DNA of 64,000 bases, taken from Sporosarcina sp. JAI121 (GTDB lineage: Bacteria > Bacillota > Bacilli > Bacillales_A > Planococcaceae). The position numbers and the translations under genes were made by a program. Below, one piece after another: positions 9,172-16,486 of the stretch (position 1 is the stretch's first letter; every line of letters starts with the position of its first letter). Under the pieces are notes generated by a model that was not told the origin of the DNA, searched no databases, and saw nothing but the letters and a program-made list of their open reading frames with translations. The stretch spans positions 1,813,136-1,877,135 of the forward strand of contig NZ_JACCCL010000001.1 in NCBI RefSeq assembly GCF_013408665.1. The letters are read 5' to 3'.

Positions 9172-9180
9172 ATTATAACA
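9172..9180 (-). promoter_or_regulatory. Extended -10 promoter candidate for the yqeG operon
   Basis: The minus strand reads TGTTATAAT, an extended -10 element, 36 bases before the yqeG start. No convincing -35 hexamer lies at the right distance, which extended -10 promoters can tolerate. Confidence 0.45.
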
Positions 9181-9238
9181 TAACAACACAACTTGCATGC
9201 ATTGATAAGAATAGCCGAAGGCGTCTTAAGTCAAGACA

Positions 9239-9332
9239 CCAGGAAAAGCGTAAGTCAGGTTTTCCTGGAAACGAAGCTTAGGTTCCCCGCTCATCCCGGG
9301 AACCAAAAACAGGACATCCTTTATCGCCTGTC
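9239..9332. repeat. Three tandem hairpins between yqeG and sigK
   Basis: Three inverted repeats follow one another: 9239-9267 (CCAGGAAAA with TTTTCCTGG), 9281-9304 (GGTTCCC with GGGAACC) and 9311-9332 (AGGACA with TGTCC). They fill most of the gap between the divergent genes yqeG and sigK. None has a proper T-run on either strand. Their origin is unknown to me; they could be a palindromic intergenic repeat. Confidence 0.6.
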
Positions 9333-9349
9333 CGACTAAAAAAACGGTG

Positions 9350-9376
9350 ATACGGCAAGACCCGACCGCATATGCT
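9350..9376 (+). promoter_or_regulatory. Sigma-E-type promoter candidate for sigK
   Basis: ATA (9350-9352) is followed after 16 bases by CATATGCT (9369-9376), which matches the mother-cell sigma-E pattern ATA-N16-18-CATANNNT. The predicted start lies near 9383, just before the sigK ribosome-binding site. B. subtilis sigK is transcribed by sigma-E, so the match is expected. Confidence 0.5.
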
Positions 9377-9404
9377 GTCATACAACGACACAGGAGGTGG
9401 CCCG

Positions 9405-10106
9405 ATGAGCGGGTTTGTCATGGCGATTGTCCAGCTATGGCTCGAAGTTCCTGCAGTGATCGGCTATATTCGGGGGCAGGCTTTCCAGCGGCCCTTATCG
9501 AAGGAGGAAGAAGCAGCTTGCCTGCAACGTCTTGCAGATGGCGACGAAGATGCAAGGGACGAATTGATCGAACGCAATATGCGGCTCGTCGCCCATATCG
9601 TAAAAAAATTCCATCCAAAACACGAACTACTTGATGATTATATCTCAATCGGCACTATTGGCCTTATGAAAGCGGTGAACAGTTTTACACCGGACCGGAA
9701 AACGAAACTGGCCACATATGCCGCCCGCTGCATTGAAAATGAAATACTCATGTATTTACGGACGCAAAAAAAAGTGCAAAAAGACGTTTCCCTCTTCGAT
9801 CCGATCGGCATGGATAAAGATGGTCAATCTCTACAAATTGCTGATTTACTGCAAACTGATGATGAATCCCCAGGCGATGCGGTCGAACAGAAAGAACGAA
9901 AAGAAAGACTCTACAGACACCTTGGAAAGCTTGACGGACGTGAACTCGAAATCATTCAACGACGATACGGCCTGCTTGACGATTTGCCGATGACACAAAA
10001 AGAGATTGCGGAACAGCTCGACATTTCAAGAAGCTATGTCTCTCGAATCGAAAAACGTGCAATCGTTAAATTGTATCAGTTATTCAAACACGAATACAAT
10101 GAATGA
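9405..10106 (+). CDS. sigK: RNA polymerase sigma-K, mother-cell sporulation sigma factor
   Basis: Sigma-K directs late mother-cell transcription for coat and spore release. The 233-residue product keeps a hydrophobic N-terminal pro-sequence (about the first 20 residues), region 2 with ISIGTIGLMKAV and TYAARCIENEI, and region 4 with ISRSYVSRIEKRA. ATG 9405 is chosen because AGGAGGTGG (9392-9400) precedes it. The gene is whole: it is not split by a skin-type prophage as in B. subtilis 168. Processing would be by SpoIVFB, encoded at 59516-60127. Confidence 0.96.
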   Translation: MSGFVMAIVQLWLEVPAVIGYIRGQAFQRPLSKEEEAACLQRLADGDEDARDELIERNMRLVAHIVKKFHPKHELLDDYISIGTIGLMKAVNSFTPDRKTKLATYAARCIENEILMYLRTQKKVQKDVSLFDPIGMDKDGQSLQIADLLQTDDESPGDAVEQKERKERLYRHLGKLDGRELEIIQRRYGLLDDLPMTQKEIAEQLDISRSYVSRIEKRAIVKLYQLFKHEYNE

Positions 10107-10112
10107 AAATAA

Positions 10113-10268
10113 GAAAAGCGCAGGGCACGTTCCAGTCCCGACAGGCATAAGTGAAATAGGAAGGCAGTCTAAAATCGCTACTTCCTGTTGCAACAAGGAG
10201 GGATAAAGTTCAATCCCTCTAAAAGCAAAACGATTTATGACCCGAGGGAGTCGCGTCCGGAGCTGTTC
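10113..10268 (+). repeat. Palindrome-rich intergenic element after sigK
   Basis: This block contains nested and serial inverted repeats: GGCATAAGTG near 10144 with CGATTTATGACC near 10229, AGGAAG with CTTCCT, and GAGGGAT with ATCCCTC (about 10197-10219). Its ends (GACAGGCATAAG... and ...TTATGACCCGAGGG then CGGAGCTG) resemble, from memory, a dispersed intergenic repeat of Bacillus relatives. Only one copy occurs here. No coding potential is evident. Confidence 0.5.
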
Positions 10269-10329
10269 AGTATTCATTGTTGATACTTACACTTTCTATT
10301 CTATTAACAAAAGCGTAACCCAGATAAAG

Positions 10330-10376
10330 AAAAGGCGTTTCCATGCGGGAGTGATCCCAGCATAGGAAACGCCTCT
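10330..10376 (-). terminator. Terminator hairpin between sigK and the 26-aa gene
   Basis: A long stem (AGGCGTTTCC-ATGC with GCAT-A-GGAAACGCCT, one bulge) has an inner GGGA/TCCC pairing. The minus-strand side runs into TTTTCTTT, so it should stop transcription from mtnN and the small gene at 10388. On the plus strand the following tract is weaker. Confidence 0.75.
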
Positions 10377-10387
10377 TCTATTACAGA

Positions 10388-10468
10388 TCAATCCGCGCTA
10401 ACCTCGCGGGAGATGACGACTGCAATGATTGTTGATACGATAAAAACGCCTGCCATTAAAAACAACAT
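10388..10468 (-). CDS. 26-residue single-pass membrane peptide
   Basis: An 81-base frame with ATG at 10468 and TGA at 10388 is preceded by a strong GGAGG ribosome-binding site (minus strand, about 10478-10482). The peptide is mostly one hydrophobic segment (LFLMAGVFIVSTIIAVVI) followed by a short charged tail SREVSAD. It lies between mtnN and a terminator. I do not recognise the family. The good ribosome-binding site, the membrane-like composition and the terminator directly after it argue for a real gene. Confidence 0.6.
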   Translation of the reverse strand: MLFLMAGVFIVSTIIAVVISREVSAD

Positions 10469-10534
10469 AGTTAAATCCCTCCTCGAAAAAGCATGTACAA
10501 GATCTACTCATACACCTATCTTACCACGAAACGC

Positions 10535-11227
10535 TTAAAGTTTCGATAGTACTTTTAAAACAATATCCGTTGAATGACGTGCTGCAACAGGAAGGAACTC
10601 TTCAAAACTGACTGATGATTCTTTTCCTGCGATATCCGATAGTGCACGGATGACAACAAACGGCACACCGAACTGATGGCACACTTGTGCAACAGCCGAT
10701 GCTTCCATCTCCGCAGCAATCATAAGCGGAAATTGCTCTTTCACTTTTCCGACATGCGTAGCATCACTCATAAATGTATCCCCTGAAGCAATGAGTCCTG
10801 TTGCGTGTGCATGCTCTCCAATTTCTTCGACAGCAGCACGGGCTGTATCGACTAATTTTAAATCTGCACTATATGCCGCTGGCTGTCCCGGAACTTGTCC
10901 AAGCTCATAGCCAAATGCAGTGACATCGACATCATGATGACGTACTTCATTTGAAATCACTACCGTCCCGACTTCTAGAGACTCGTGAAATCCTCCTGCC
11001 GAGCCAGTATTGAGAACAGCATCCGGTTTGAAGTTGTGTAACAAAAGAGTTGTTGCAATCGCCGCATTCACTTTACCGATGCCGCTCTTCACAAGCACAA
11101 CTTCATGATTCCCGATTTCCCCTTCAATGAATTCACACCCTGCAATTGAAGTTGCATGGGCTGAATCGATTTCTTCACGTAAAAGCGTCACTTCTTCTTC
11201 CATTGCACCGATTACCGCTATTTTCAT
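10535..11227 (-). CDS. mtnN: 5'-methylthioadenosine/S-adenosylhomocysteine nucleosidase
   Basis: MtnN removes adenine from methylthioadenosine and S-adenosylhomocysteine, feeding methionine salvage and the activated methyl cycle. The 230-residue protein starts [13 protein letters not shown] with the catalytic glutamate region at 10-12, has the NTGSAGG motif near 75, and the catalytic aspartate in RALSDIAG near 198. B. subtilis has it in an operon with yrrT and mccAB; those genes are not next to it here. Confidence 0.96.
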   Translation of the reverse strand: MKIAVIGAMEEEVTLLREEIDSAHATSIAGCEFIEGEIGNHEVVLVKSGIGKVNAAIATTLLLHNFKPDAVLNTGSAGGFHESLEVGTVVISNEVRHHDVDVTAFGYELGQVPGQPAAYSADLKLVDTARAAVEEIGEHAHATGLIASGDTFMSDATHVGKVKEQFPLMIAAEMEASAVAQVCHQFGVPFVVIRALSDIAGKESSVSFEEFLPVAARHSTDIVLKVLSKL

Positions 11228-11250
11228 ATTATTCCCTCCACATCATTGTT

Positions 11251-11318
11251 AAAAACACATATATTGAAGGCAAGTACTCCTAACGTCTGCTTCGGCGCTA
11301 CTCATACGTTCAATATAT
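11251..11318 (-). terminator. Hairpin between yrrS and mtnN
   Basis: A perfect 10-bp inverted repeat (ATATATTGAA at 11259-11268 with TTCAATATAT at 11309-11318) encloses 40 bases that hold a further AACGT/ACGTT pairing. On the minus strand it is followed by GTGTTTTT. It may be a terminator of the yrrS transcript or an attenuator ahead of mtnN; the AT-rich stem is weak. Confidence 0.45.
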
Positions 11319-11323
11319 AGAAT

Positions 11324-12031
11324 TTAATAGTCAAAATCCAACGTAGTCAATTTATCCACTTTCACGGGTTTCCAACCTTGACCATCAATCCATTCCAGAT
11401 AGACGCGGTATTTCTCCGTGCTATCCTTGGAAGATACTATACCGACGGATTTCTGGGGCCCCCCGCCATTTTTAATCTTCCAGAATATCATTGAATCTTG
11501 GGATAATCCGGTTGCATACGCTAGTGCCTGTTTCTTTTCATTCCAATCAACCGAATTTCCATCATAAAGCGATACATGATTACCTGTTTGAGTTGTGCCA
11601 ATAGGCTTCCATGCTGCATTGACAACCGTTTCTGCAACGACTTTATCGTCCGATGGTCCATAAGTAACCATACCGGCACCTTCGTCCTCTTTTCCGTCCT
11701 CACTTGTACCTGGATCTTCTGTTTCTCCTGATTCATTGACAGTTGTTGATTCAGAATTATCCTCTTCCCCACTGGAAGCATTATCTTCGTCCTCATCATC
11801 TACAACAGCAGATCCCGTTTCGTCAGAATTACTATCATCGTTTGTTTTTTCCGTGTTTGCCATTTCTTGTTCATCGGCTGTCTGGTTATCATCATTACCC
11901 GTGAATATCACGGATGCAGTGATAATGATTAGCAATACGACGACAGCTATCAAGATATTCAACATTCTATTCGTTCGATTGCGTCCTTTTTTACGTTCAA
12001 CCCTAGAAAAATCAGGTCCTCGTTCTGTCAT
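11324..12031 (-). CDS. yrrS: YrrS family (DUF1510) membrane-anchored protein
   Basis: The protein has a short basic cytoplasmic head (RVERKKGRNRTNR), one membrane helix at about residues 22-42, a long acidic low-complexity linker rich in D, E, S and T, and a C-terminal DUF1510 domain on the outside. ATG 12031 fits B. subtilis YrrS better than the longer frame to 12175; a GGGAG site lies somewhat far upstream, and a TTG at 12037 is possible. In B. subtilis it precedes the penicillin-binding protein gene pbpI, which is missing here. Function is unknown; a cell-wall role is a guess from that context. Confidence 0.85.
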   Translation of the reverse strand: MTERGPDFSRVERKKGRNRTNRMLNILIAVVVLLIIITASVIFTGNDDNQTADEQEMANTEKTNDDSNSDETGSAVVDDEDEDNASSGEEDNSESTTVNESGETEDPGTSEDGKEDEGAGMVTYGPSDDKVVAETVVNAAWKPIGTTQTGNHVSLYDGNSVDWNEKKQALAYATGLSQDSMIFWKIKNGGGPQKSVGIVSSKDSTEKYRVYLEWIDGQGWKPVKVDKLTTLDFDY

Positions 12032-12191
12032 ACGCAACTCAACTCCCGCTAAAAATTTTTGGTGATTTCGTCTATGTATTGGACGACATAAAGGTGATTT
12101 TGTTTCGTTTAATTGAAAATCGATAGTAAATGGCCGTTCCCCCCTTAAGTAGAAGGGAAGATTATAAAGGAACATTCCGTATTTACCCGCT

Positions 12192-12236
12192 AGTAAAAAT
12201 TACGATAGCCGCCCTCAATTTGAAGGCGGCTATCGA
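12192..12236 (-). terminator. Terminator after greA
   Basis: A perfect 11-bp stem (CGATAGCCGCC, 12203-12213, with GGCGGCTATCG, 12225-12235) is followed on the minus strand by TAATTTTTA. It marks the end of the operon that finishes with udk and greA. Confidence 0.88.
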
Positions 12237-12240
12237 CATG

Positions 12241-12717
12241 TCATTTTATATCCAATATTGTAACGATCATTTCTCCACCTGGAGTTACAATTCTAACTTC
12301 ATCGCCTTTGGAACGTCCGATTAACCCTTTTGCAATCGGTGAATCATTTGATATCAGACCTTCGATTGGATTCGCTTCAGCAGATCCGACAATCGTATAC
12401 GTTTCTTCATCTCCGTCCGGTAGTTCTTTAAATGTGACGGACTTCCCAAGACGCACTTCATCAGTATTCATTTCGTCTTCTGTAATGATCACTGCATTAC
12501 GGATCATTGATTCAAGCGATGATATTTTACCCTCAAGGAAACCTTGGTCCTCTTTTGCAGAATCGTATTCCGAGTTCTCCGAAAGGTCGCCGTAACTGCG
12601 TGCGATTTTTATGCGCTCGACGACCTCTTTCCGCTTAACCGTCTTTAAAAAGTCTAGTTCCTCTTCCAGCTTCTGTTTACCTGTTGCAGTCATTGGAAAT
12701 TTCTTTTCTGTAACCAT
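12241..12717 (-). CDS. greA: Transcription elongation factor GreA
   Basis: GreA rescues backtracked RNA polymerase by stimulating cleavage of the transcript. The 158-residue product has the N-terminal coiled coil with the acidic tip [16 protein letters not shown] and the C-terminal FKBP-like domain with [16 protein letters not shown] 12717 matches the family start; the frame to 12747 adds ten unsupported residues. A terminator follows directly. Confidence 0.96.
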   Translation of the reverse strand: MVTEKKFPMTATGKQKLEEELDFLKTVKRKEVVERIKIARSYGDLSENSEYDSAKEDQGFLEGKISSLESMIRNAVIITEDEMNTDEVRLGKSVTFKELPDGDEETYTIVGSAEANPIEGLISNDSPIAKGLIGRSKGDEVRIVTPGGEMIVTILDIK

Positions 12718-12820
12718 TACAACACCACTCCCTATATTCCTGTTCATAAAAATACTATGCCACTCCTACGAGAGGTATGCGACATAGTGCTAATCTATAT
12801 AGAATTCTGTCATCATCATA

Positions 12821-13459
12821 TTACAATTCTGTTCCAGATTCAAGAATTGTTTTTATTTTCGTAACCATTAGATCGATTGCGACTTCATTATGACCGCCCT
12901 CTGGAATGATGATATCTGCATATCTCTTCGTCGGTTCGATGAATTGGTTATGCATCGGTCGGACGACGGATAAGTATTGCTCTATCACCGATTCAATCGT
13001 CCGCCCCCGCTCATTTATATCGCGCATAATCCGGCGGATAATGCGCAAATCTGCATCCGTATCGACAAACAATTTGATATCCATCAGTTCACGCAGCTTC
13101 TCATCCTCAAGAACCAAAATCCCTTCCAGAATGATGACATCTTTCGGTTCGATGATAATCGTCTCTTCAGAGCGTGTATGCAATGAATAATCATAAACCG
13201 GTTTTTCAACGAATTTTCGATCTAGAAGCGTTTCGACATGGTGAATCAATAGATCTGTATCGAATGCGAGCGGATGGTCATAATTCGTCTCCAGCCGTTC
13301 CTCGTATTTCAAGTGGGACTGATCTTTGTAATAATAATCTTGTTCTATAACGACAACGGAATGCTCTTTAAACACTTCATAAATTGATTTGGTAACACTC
13401 GTTTTACCTGATCCCGAGCCACCTGCAATACCGATGACGAGAGGTTTTCTTAATTTCAT
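12821..13459 (-). CDS. udk: Uridine kinase
   Basis: Udk phosphorylates uridine and cytidine in pyrimidine salvage. The 212 residues begin with the P-loop [12 protein letters not shown] (about 10-21), followed by the [10 protein letters not shown] substrate segment and [12 protein letters not shown] lid region. Length is normal. Order yrrM-udk-greA is as in B. subtilis apart from loss of yrrN and yrrO between yrrM and udk. Confidence 0.96.
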   Translation of the reverse strand: MKLRKPLVIGIAGGSGSGKTSVTKSIYEVFKEHSVVVIEQDYYYKDQSHLKYEERLETNYDHPLAFDTDLLIHHVETLLDRKFVEKPVYDYSLHTRSEETIIIEPKDVIILEGILVLEDEKLRELMDIKLFVDTDADLRIIRRIMRDINERGRTIESVIEQYLSVVRPMHNQFIEPTKRYADIIIPEGGHNEVAIDLMVTKIKTILESGTEL

Positions 13460-13522
13460 GTCAAACTCCCTTAATGTATCAGATTATCCTATAGAAATTG
13501 GATAACTGCACTTATATTTCTT

Positions 13523-14191
13523 TTATTTTTTCACCGCGATCAATAGTCCGTCCCCTACAGGCAGCAAAGATGTTTCGTAATCAGGATGGGTCATGACCCA
13601 TTCCGTGAATACTTTCAAATTGCGTATCATCGTACGATTCCGCTTCGGGACATCTTGATCCACGTGCAGAACCATACCATGCATGAACATATTATCGCAA
13701 TATATAACGCCGCCACTCTTTACAGAAGGGGCATATTTTTCAAAGAAACGCTTGTATTGTCCTTTGGCTGCATCGATGAAAAGTGCATCATACGTCTTGT
13801 CGAAGATTTCATCACTTTCCGTGAGCAGGGCATCCGCCTCCAGAATAGCGATACGTTCCGAGTATCCGCTTTCCGCGATATAGTCAAGCGCTTTCAAATA
13901 CCGTTCGGTGTCCCTCTCAATCGTCACGATGGATACTTCAGGCAGTGCACCTGCAATCCGGATTGCCGAATAGCCGATCGCACTGCCGATTTCAAGGATA
14001 TTATCCGGTTGTTGGATTCGCAACAGACTGATGAACATCTCGATACCGTCACTGTCCATAATCGGAACATGATTTTCTTCAGCGAATTGTTCCATTTCGG
14101 AGATGAACGGATCTTTTACTTTCATGAAACCTGCGATGTATGTTTTATAATTATCCACTTCGTTCATCTCCCGTTCAAGGTCATCAGTCAC
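13523..14191 (-). CDS. yrrM: YrrM, O-methyltransferase family 3 (tRNA hydroxyuridine methyltransferase TrmR)
   Basis: This 222-residue SAM-dependent O-methyltransferase has motif I ILEIGSAIGYSA near 62-73 and the FIDAAKGQY motif that carries metal-binding aspartates. The B. subtilis relative methylates 5-hydroxyuridine at tRNA position 34 to methoxyuridine. The start overlaps the mltG end by eight bases. In B. subtilis peptidase genes yrrN and yrrO follow; they are not here. Confidence 0.88.
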   Translation of the reverse strand: MTDDLEREMNEVDNYKTYIAGFMKVKDPFISEMEQFAEENHVPIMDSDGIEMFISLLRIQQPDNILEIGSAIGYSAIRIAGALPEVSIVTIERDTERYLKALDYIAESGYSERIAILEADALLTESDEIFDKTYDALFIDAAKGQYKRFFEKYAPSVKSGGVIYCDNMFMHGMVLHVDQDVPKRNRTMIRNLKVFTEWVMTHPDYETSLLPVGDGLLIAVKK

Positions 14192-15308
14192 CTGACAAAT
14201 AACGTGTCCGATTTTTTAAATGTTCTTCATAAGAATCCGTGAAATGATTGTTACCTTTAGGATCAGCAAGGAAAAAGAGGTAATCTGTCTTTGCTGGATC
14301 AATGACCGCTTCGAGAGACGATTTTCCCGCTCCCGCAATCGGTCCCGGCGGCAATCCTTTGTTCACATACGTATTGTATGGATCTTTCACTTCCAAATCG
14401 GAATAGAGCACACGGTCTTTATGTTCGCCTAACGAATAGAGGACGGTCGGGTCCGTTTGCAGGGGCATATCTATTTCGAGTCGGTTATAAAAAACGCTTG
14501 CAATCGTTTCCCTGTCCGATTTTGCTGTCGCCTCTTCTTCAAGCAAGGAAGCGAATGTCAACAGCCAATGAACCGATTTTTCATTATTTTGAAGATAATC
14601 AAGGTAAGGCGTCACATTTAAAGCAGTTGCCTGTACCATCATATCAACAATTGTTTCCACAGATGGTTTTTCTTCATAAAAGGGATATGTCGCCGGGTAT
14701 AGATACCCTTCCAGCGGGAATTTAATATTTTCCGCTTTAATATCCTCCTTCAGGATTTTCGAATATTTACCCATCAGCATATTGATGGTTGCTTCATCAT
14801 TCACATATTCCAAGAATTCCTTCTCGGGAATGCTTGTGCGCTGATCGACAATTTTCGCAATCTGTTTCAATGTTAAGCCTTCCGGAATCGTCATAGTGAA
14901 GACAGGTTCTCTATAAACCTTTCCCGTTTTCAAGCTTTCTATTATTTCATCGAGTGTCATCGCTTTCGTTAGACCGTATGTACCTGCTTGGAATTGAGAG
15001 CTATTGTTGAATTTGGCGTAATATTTAAACAGACGCGCGTCTTTAACAATTCCGGCCGCTGCAAGTTTACTAGCGATGGTATCCACGCCGGATCCAATTG
15101 GAATTTCCACTTCGATTACTTTTTCTGAATCCGGGTCGACTGGCTGAAGGCCACCCGTTATGTATTTATAGGCGTAGCGGCCGCCAATTAGGCCAATTAT
15201 CAATACAACCAGCGCAATTATTAGTACAATTCTTCTGACAATCTTCACTTCTTTCTTCTTTTCGCGCATTCGCTCGAACATTACTTCTTTTTTCGAACCA
15301 TTATCCAT
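14184..15308 (-). CDS. mltG: Endolytic murein transglycosylase MltG
   Basis: MltG (YceG/YrrL) cleaves nascent glycan strands near the membrane and sets their length. The 374-residue protein has a basic cytoplasmic tail, a membrane helix at about 26-47, a LysM-like region and the catalytic domain with the glutamate cluster LLEEEATAKSD near 255, then SVFYNRL and LPPGPI motifs. An AGAGGTGG ribosome-binding site precedes ATG 15308. It heads the distal part of the alaS-yrzL-ruvX-yrzB cluster. Confidence 0.93.
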   Translation of the reverse strand: MDNGSKKEVMFERMREKKKEVKIVRRIVLIIALVVLIIGLIGGRYAYKYITGGLQPVDPDSEKVIEVEIPIGSGVDTIASKLAAAGIVKDARLFKYYAKFNNSSQFQAGTYGLTKAMTLDEIIESLKTGKVYREPVFTMTIPEGLTLKQIAKIVDQRTSIPEKEFLEYVNDEATINMLMGKYSKILKEDIKAENIKFPLEGYLYPATYPFYEEKPSVETIVDMMVQATALNVTPYLDYLQNNEKSVHWLLTFASLLEEEATAKSDRETIASVFYNRLEIDMPLQTDPTVLYSLGEHKDRVLYSDLEVKDPYNTYVNKGLPPGPIAGAGKSSLEAVIDPAKTDYLFFLADPKGNNHFTDSYEEHLKNRTRYLSGD

Positions 15309-15402
15309 GCGGATTCCACCTCTTTCGTTCGAAAACCTTAGCTGTTTTCAATGAAAAAACGGCACGGCCTGCACCGCACCGTCCCGTCCGTGCATATATT
15401 AT

Positions 15403-15699
15403 TTATTCTTCGTCTTCGTCCTCTTCTGCAAGGAACGTATTCAACATTTCTTCAATCATTTCCCATTCAGCATCGTCTTCAATCGGCATCAATTCACCGT
15501 CTTCATTGTCTTCGGATGGTACAAAAGCAGATGCATGGATTTCGATTTCTTCATCATCATCAGCTTGCTCTTCGCCAAGTACATGATAAAGAACGTAAGA
15601 TTTGTTGAATTCCTCGGAATCGAATGTAAAGATGACCTCACATACGTGCTCTACACCGTTTTCGTCTACAATCGTCATTGTTTCTTGTCCGTGTTCCAT
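15403..15699 (-). CDS. yrzB: YrzB family protein (DUF1292)
   Basis: A 98-residue, strongly acidic protein, with MTIVDENG at the start, FTFDSEEF in the middle and [12 protein letters not shown] near the end, matches B. subtilis YrzB. ATG 15699 is chosen because GAGGTGATC lies just upstream. Its function is unknown. It is conserved in the alaS-yrzL-ruvX-yrzB group across Firmicutes. Confidence 0.9.
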   Translation of the reverse strand: MEHGQETMTIVDENGVEHVCEVIFTFDSEEFNKSYVLYHVLGEEQADDDEEIEIHASAFVPSEDNEDGELMPIEDDAEWEMIEEMLNTFLAEEDEDEE

Positions 15700-15712
15700 T
15701 ACGATCACCTCA

Positions 15713-16129
15713 TTAGTTTTTTGAGTCAAGATACCCTTGCAGTATCATGATTGCTGCCATTTTATCGATGACAGCTTTTCTTTTCTTACGGCTGACATCC
15801 GCGTCGATCAACACCCGTTCGGCTGCCATCGTCGTCAGCCGCTCGTCCCACAATGTAACAGGAAAGCCGAATGTCTGCTTCAAAAGTTCCGCATAGTTTT
15901 GGGATGCTTCGCCTCGTGGTCCGACTGTATTATTCATGTTTTTAGGGAAGCCTACGACAAATCCGCTAACTTCATACTCTTTTACGAGTTCCCCGATTCT
16001 TTCCATACCAAACTGGCCGGCACCTTCATCGACCCTTACCGTTTCGATGCCCTGAGCCGTCCACCCAAGCGCATCACTGATCGCGATGCCAACCGTTTTG
16101 GTTCCTACATCCAATCCCATTGTCCTCAA
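15713..16129 (-). CDS. ruvX: RuvX/YqgF, Holliday junction resolvase-like 16S rRNA maturation nuclease
   Basis: This is a 138-residue RNase H-fold protein. It shows [16 protein letters not shown] at the start with the first catalytic aspartate, the [11 protein letters not shown] segment and LWDERLTT in the middle, and a DKMAA motif near the end. The family is linked to processing of pre-16S rRNA ends. The start overlaps the yrzL stop by four bases. Confidence 0.93.
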   Translation of the reverse strand: MRTMGLDVGTKTVGIAISDALGWTAQGIETVRVDEGAGQFGMERIGELVKEYEVSGFVVGFPKNMNNTVGPRGEASQNYAELLKQTFGFPVTLWDERLTTMAAERVLIDADVSRKKRKAVIDKMAAIMILQGYLDSKN

Positions 16130-16398
16130 TCCGCTTTTCCCCCGTTTTCACGAACGTAAAATTTCACGAGTTCTTCGAGGATCTCGTCCCGTTCCAACTT
16201 TCGGATTAGATTACGAGCATCTTCATGACGTGGTATATAAGCTGGATCGCCCGAAAGAAGATAGCCGACAATCTGGTTTATCGGATTGTAGCCCTTTTCG
16301 TCGAGTGCCTTGTGCACATGAAGCATGACCTGTTTCACTTCCTGCTCCATCGACTCTTCAGGAAAATTGAATTTCATCGTCTTGTCGTATGATTCCAT
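16126..16398 (-). CDS. yrzL: YrzL, IreB family regulatory phosphoprotein (DUF965)
   Basis: This 90-residue protein carries the hallmark [21 protein letters not shown] segment (broken here only by notation) and [12 protein letters not shown]. The enterococcal relative IreB is phosphorylated by the kinase IreK and affects cephalosporin resistance; that role is not shown for this host. ATG 16398 has GGGGTG six bases upstream, better than GTG 16407. It overlaps ruvX by four bases. Confidence 0.92.
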   Translation of the reverse strand: MESYDKTMKFNFPEESMEQEVKQVMLHVHKALDEKGYNPINQIVGYLLSGDPAYIPRHEDARNLIRKLERDEILEELVKFYVRENGGKAD

Positions 16399-16456
16399 AA
16401 TAGACACCCCGCTTTCAGATCATCCGTTTTACGAATCGGATATCATTCCGCTTCTT

Positions 16457-16486
16457 ATTATACCCGAAATGCTTCGTTGATTAAAC
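16457..16486 (-). promoter_or_regulatory. Overlapping sigma-B-type and sigma-A-type promoter before yrzL
   Basis: The minus strand has GTTTAA (16486-16481), 15 bases, then GGGTAT (16465-16460), both exact sigma-B hexamers at an accepted spacing. The same place reads TATAAT (16462-16457), a perfect sigma-A -10. GTTTAA overlaps the alaS stop codon. It would let yrzL-ruvX and the following genes be transcribed apart from the T-box-controlled alaS. Confidence 0.55.

Noticed and set aside
9405..10106. Possible skin-type prophage interruption of sigK
   Set aside because: The frame is continuous from pro-sequence to region 4; no recombinase gene is present.
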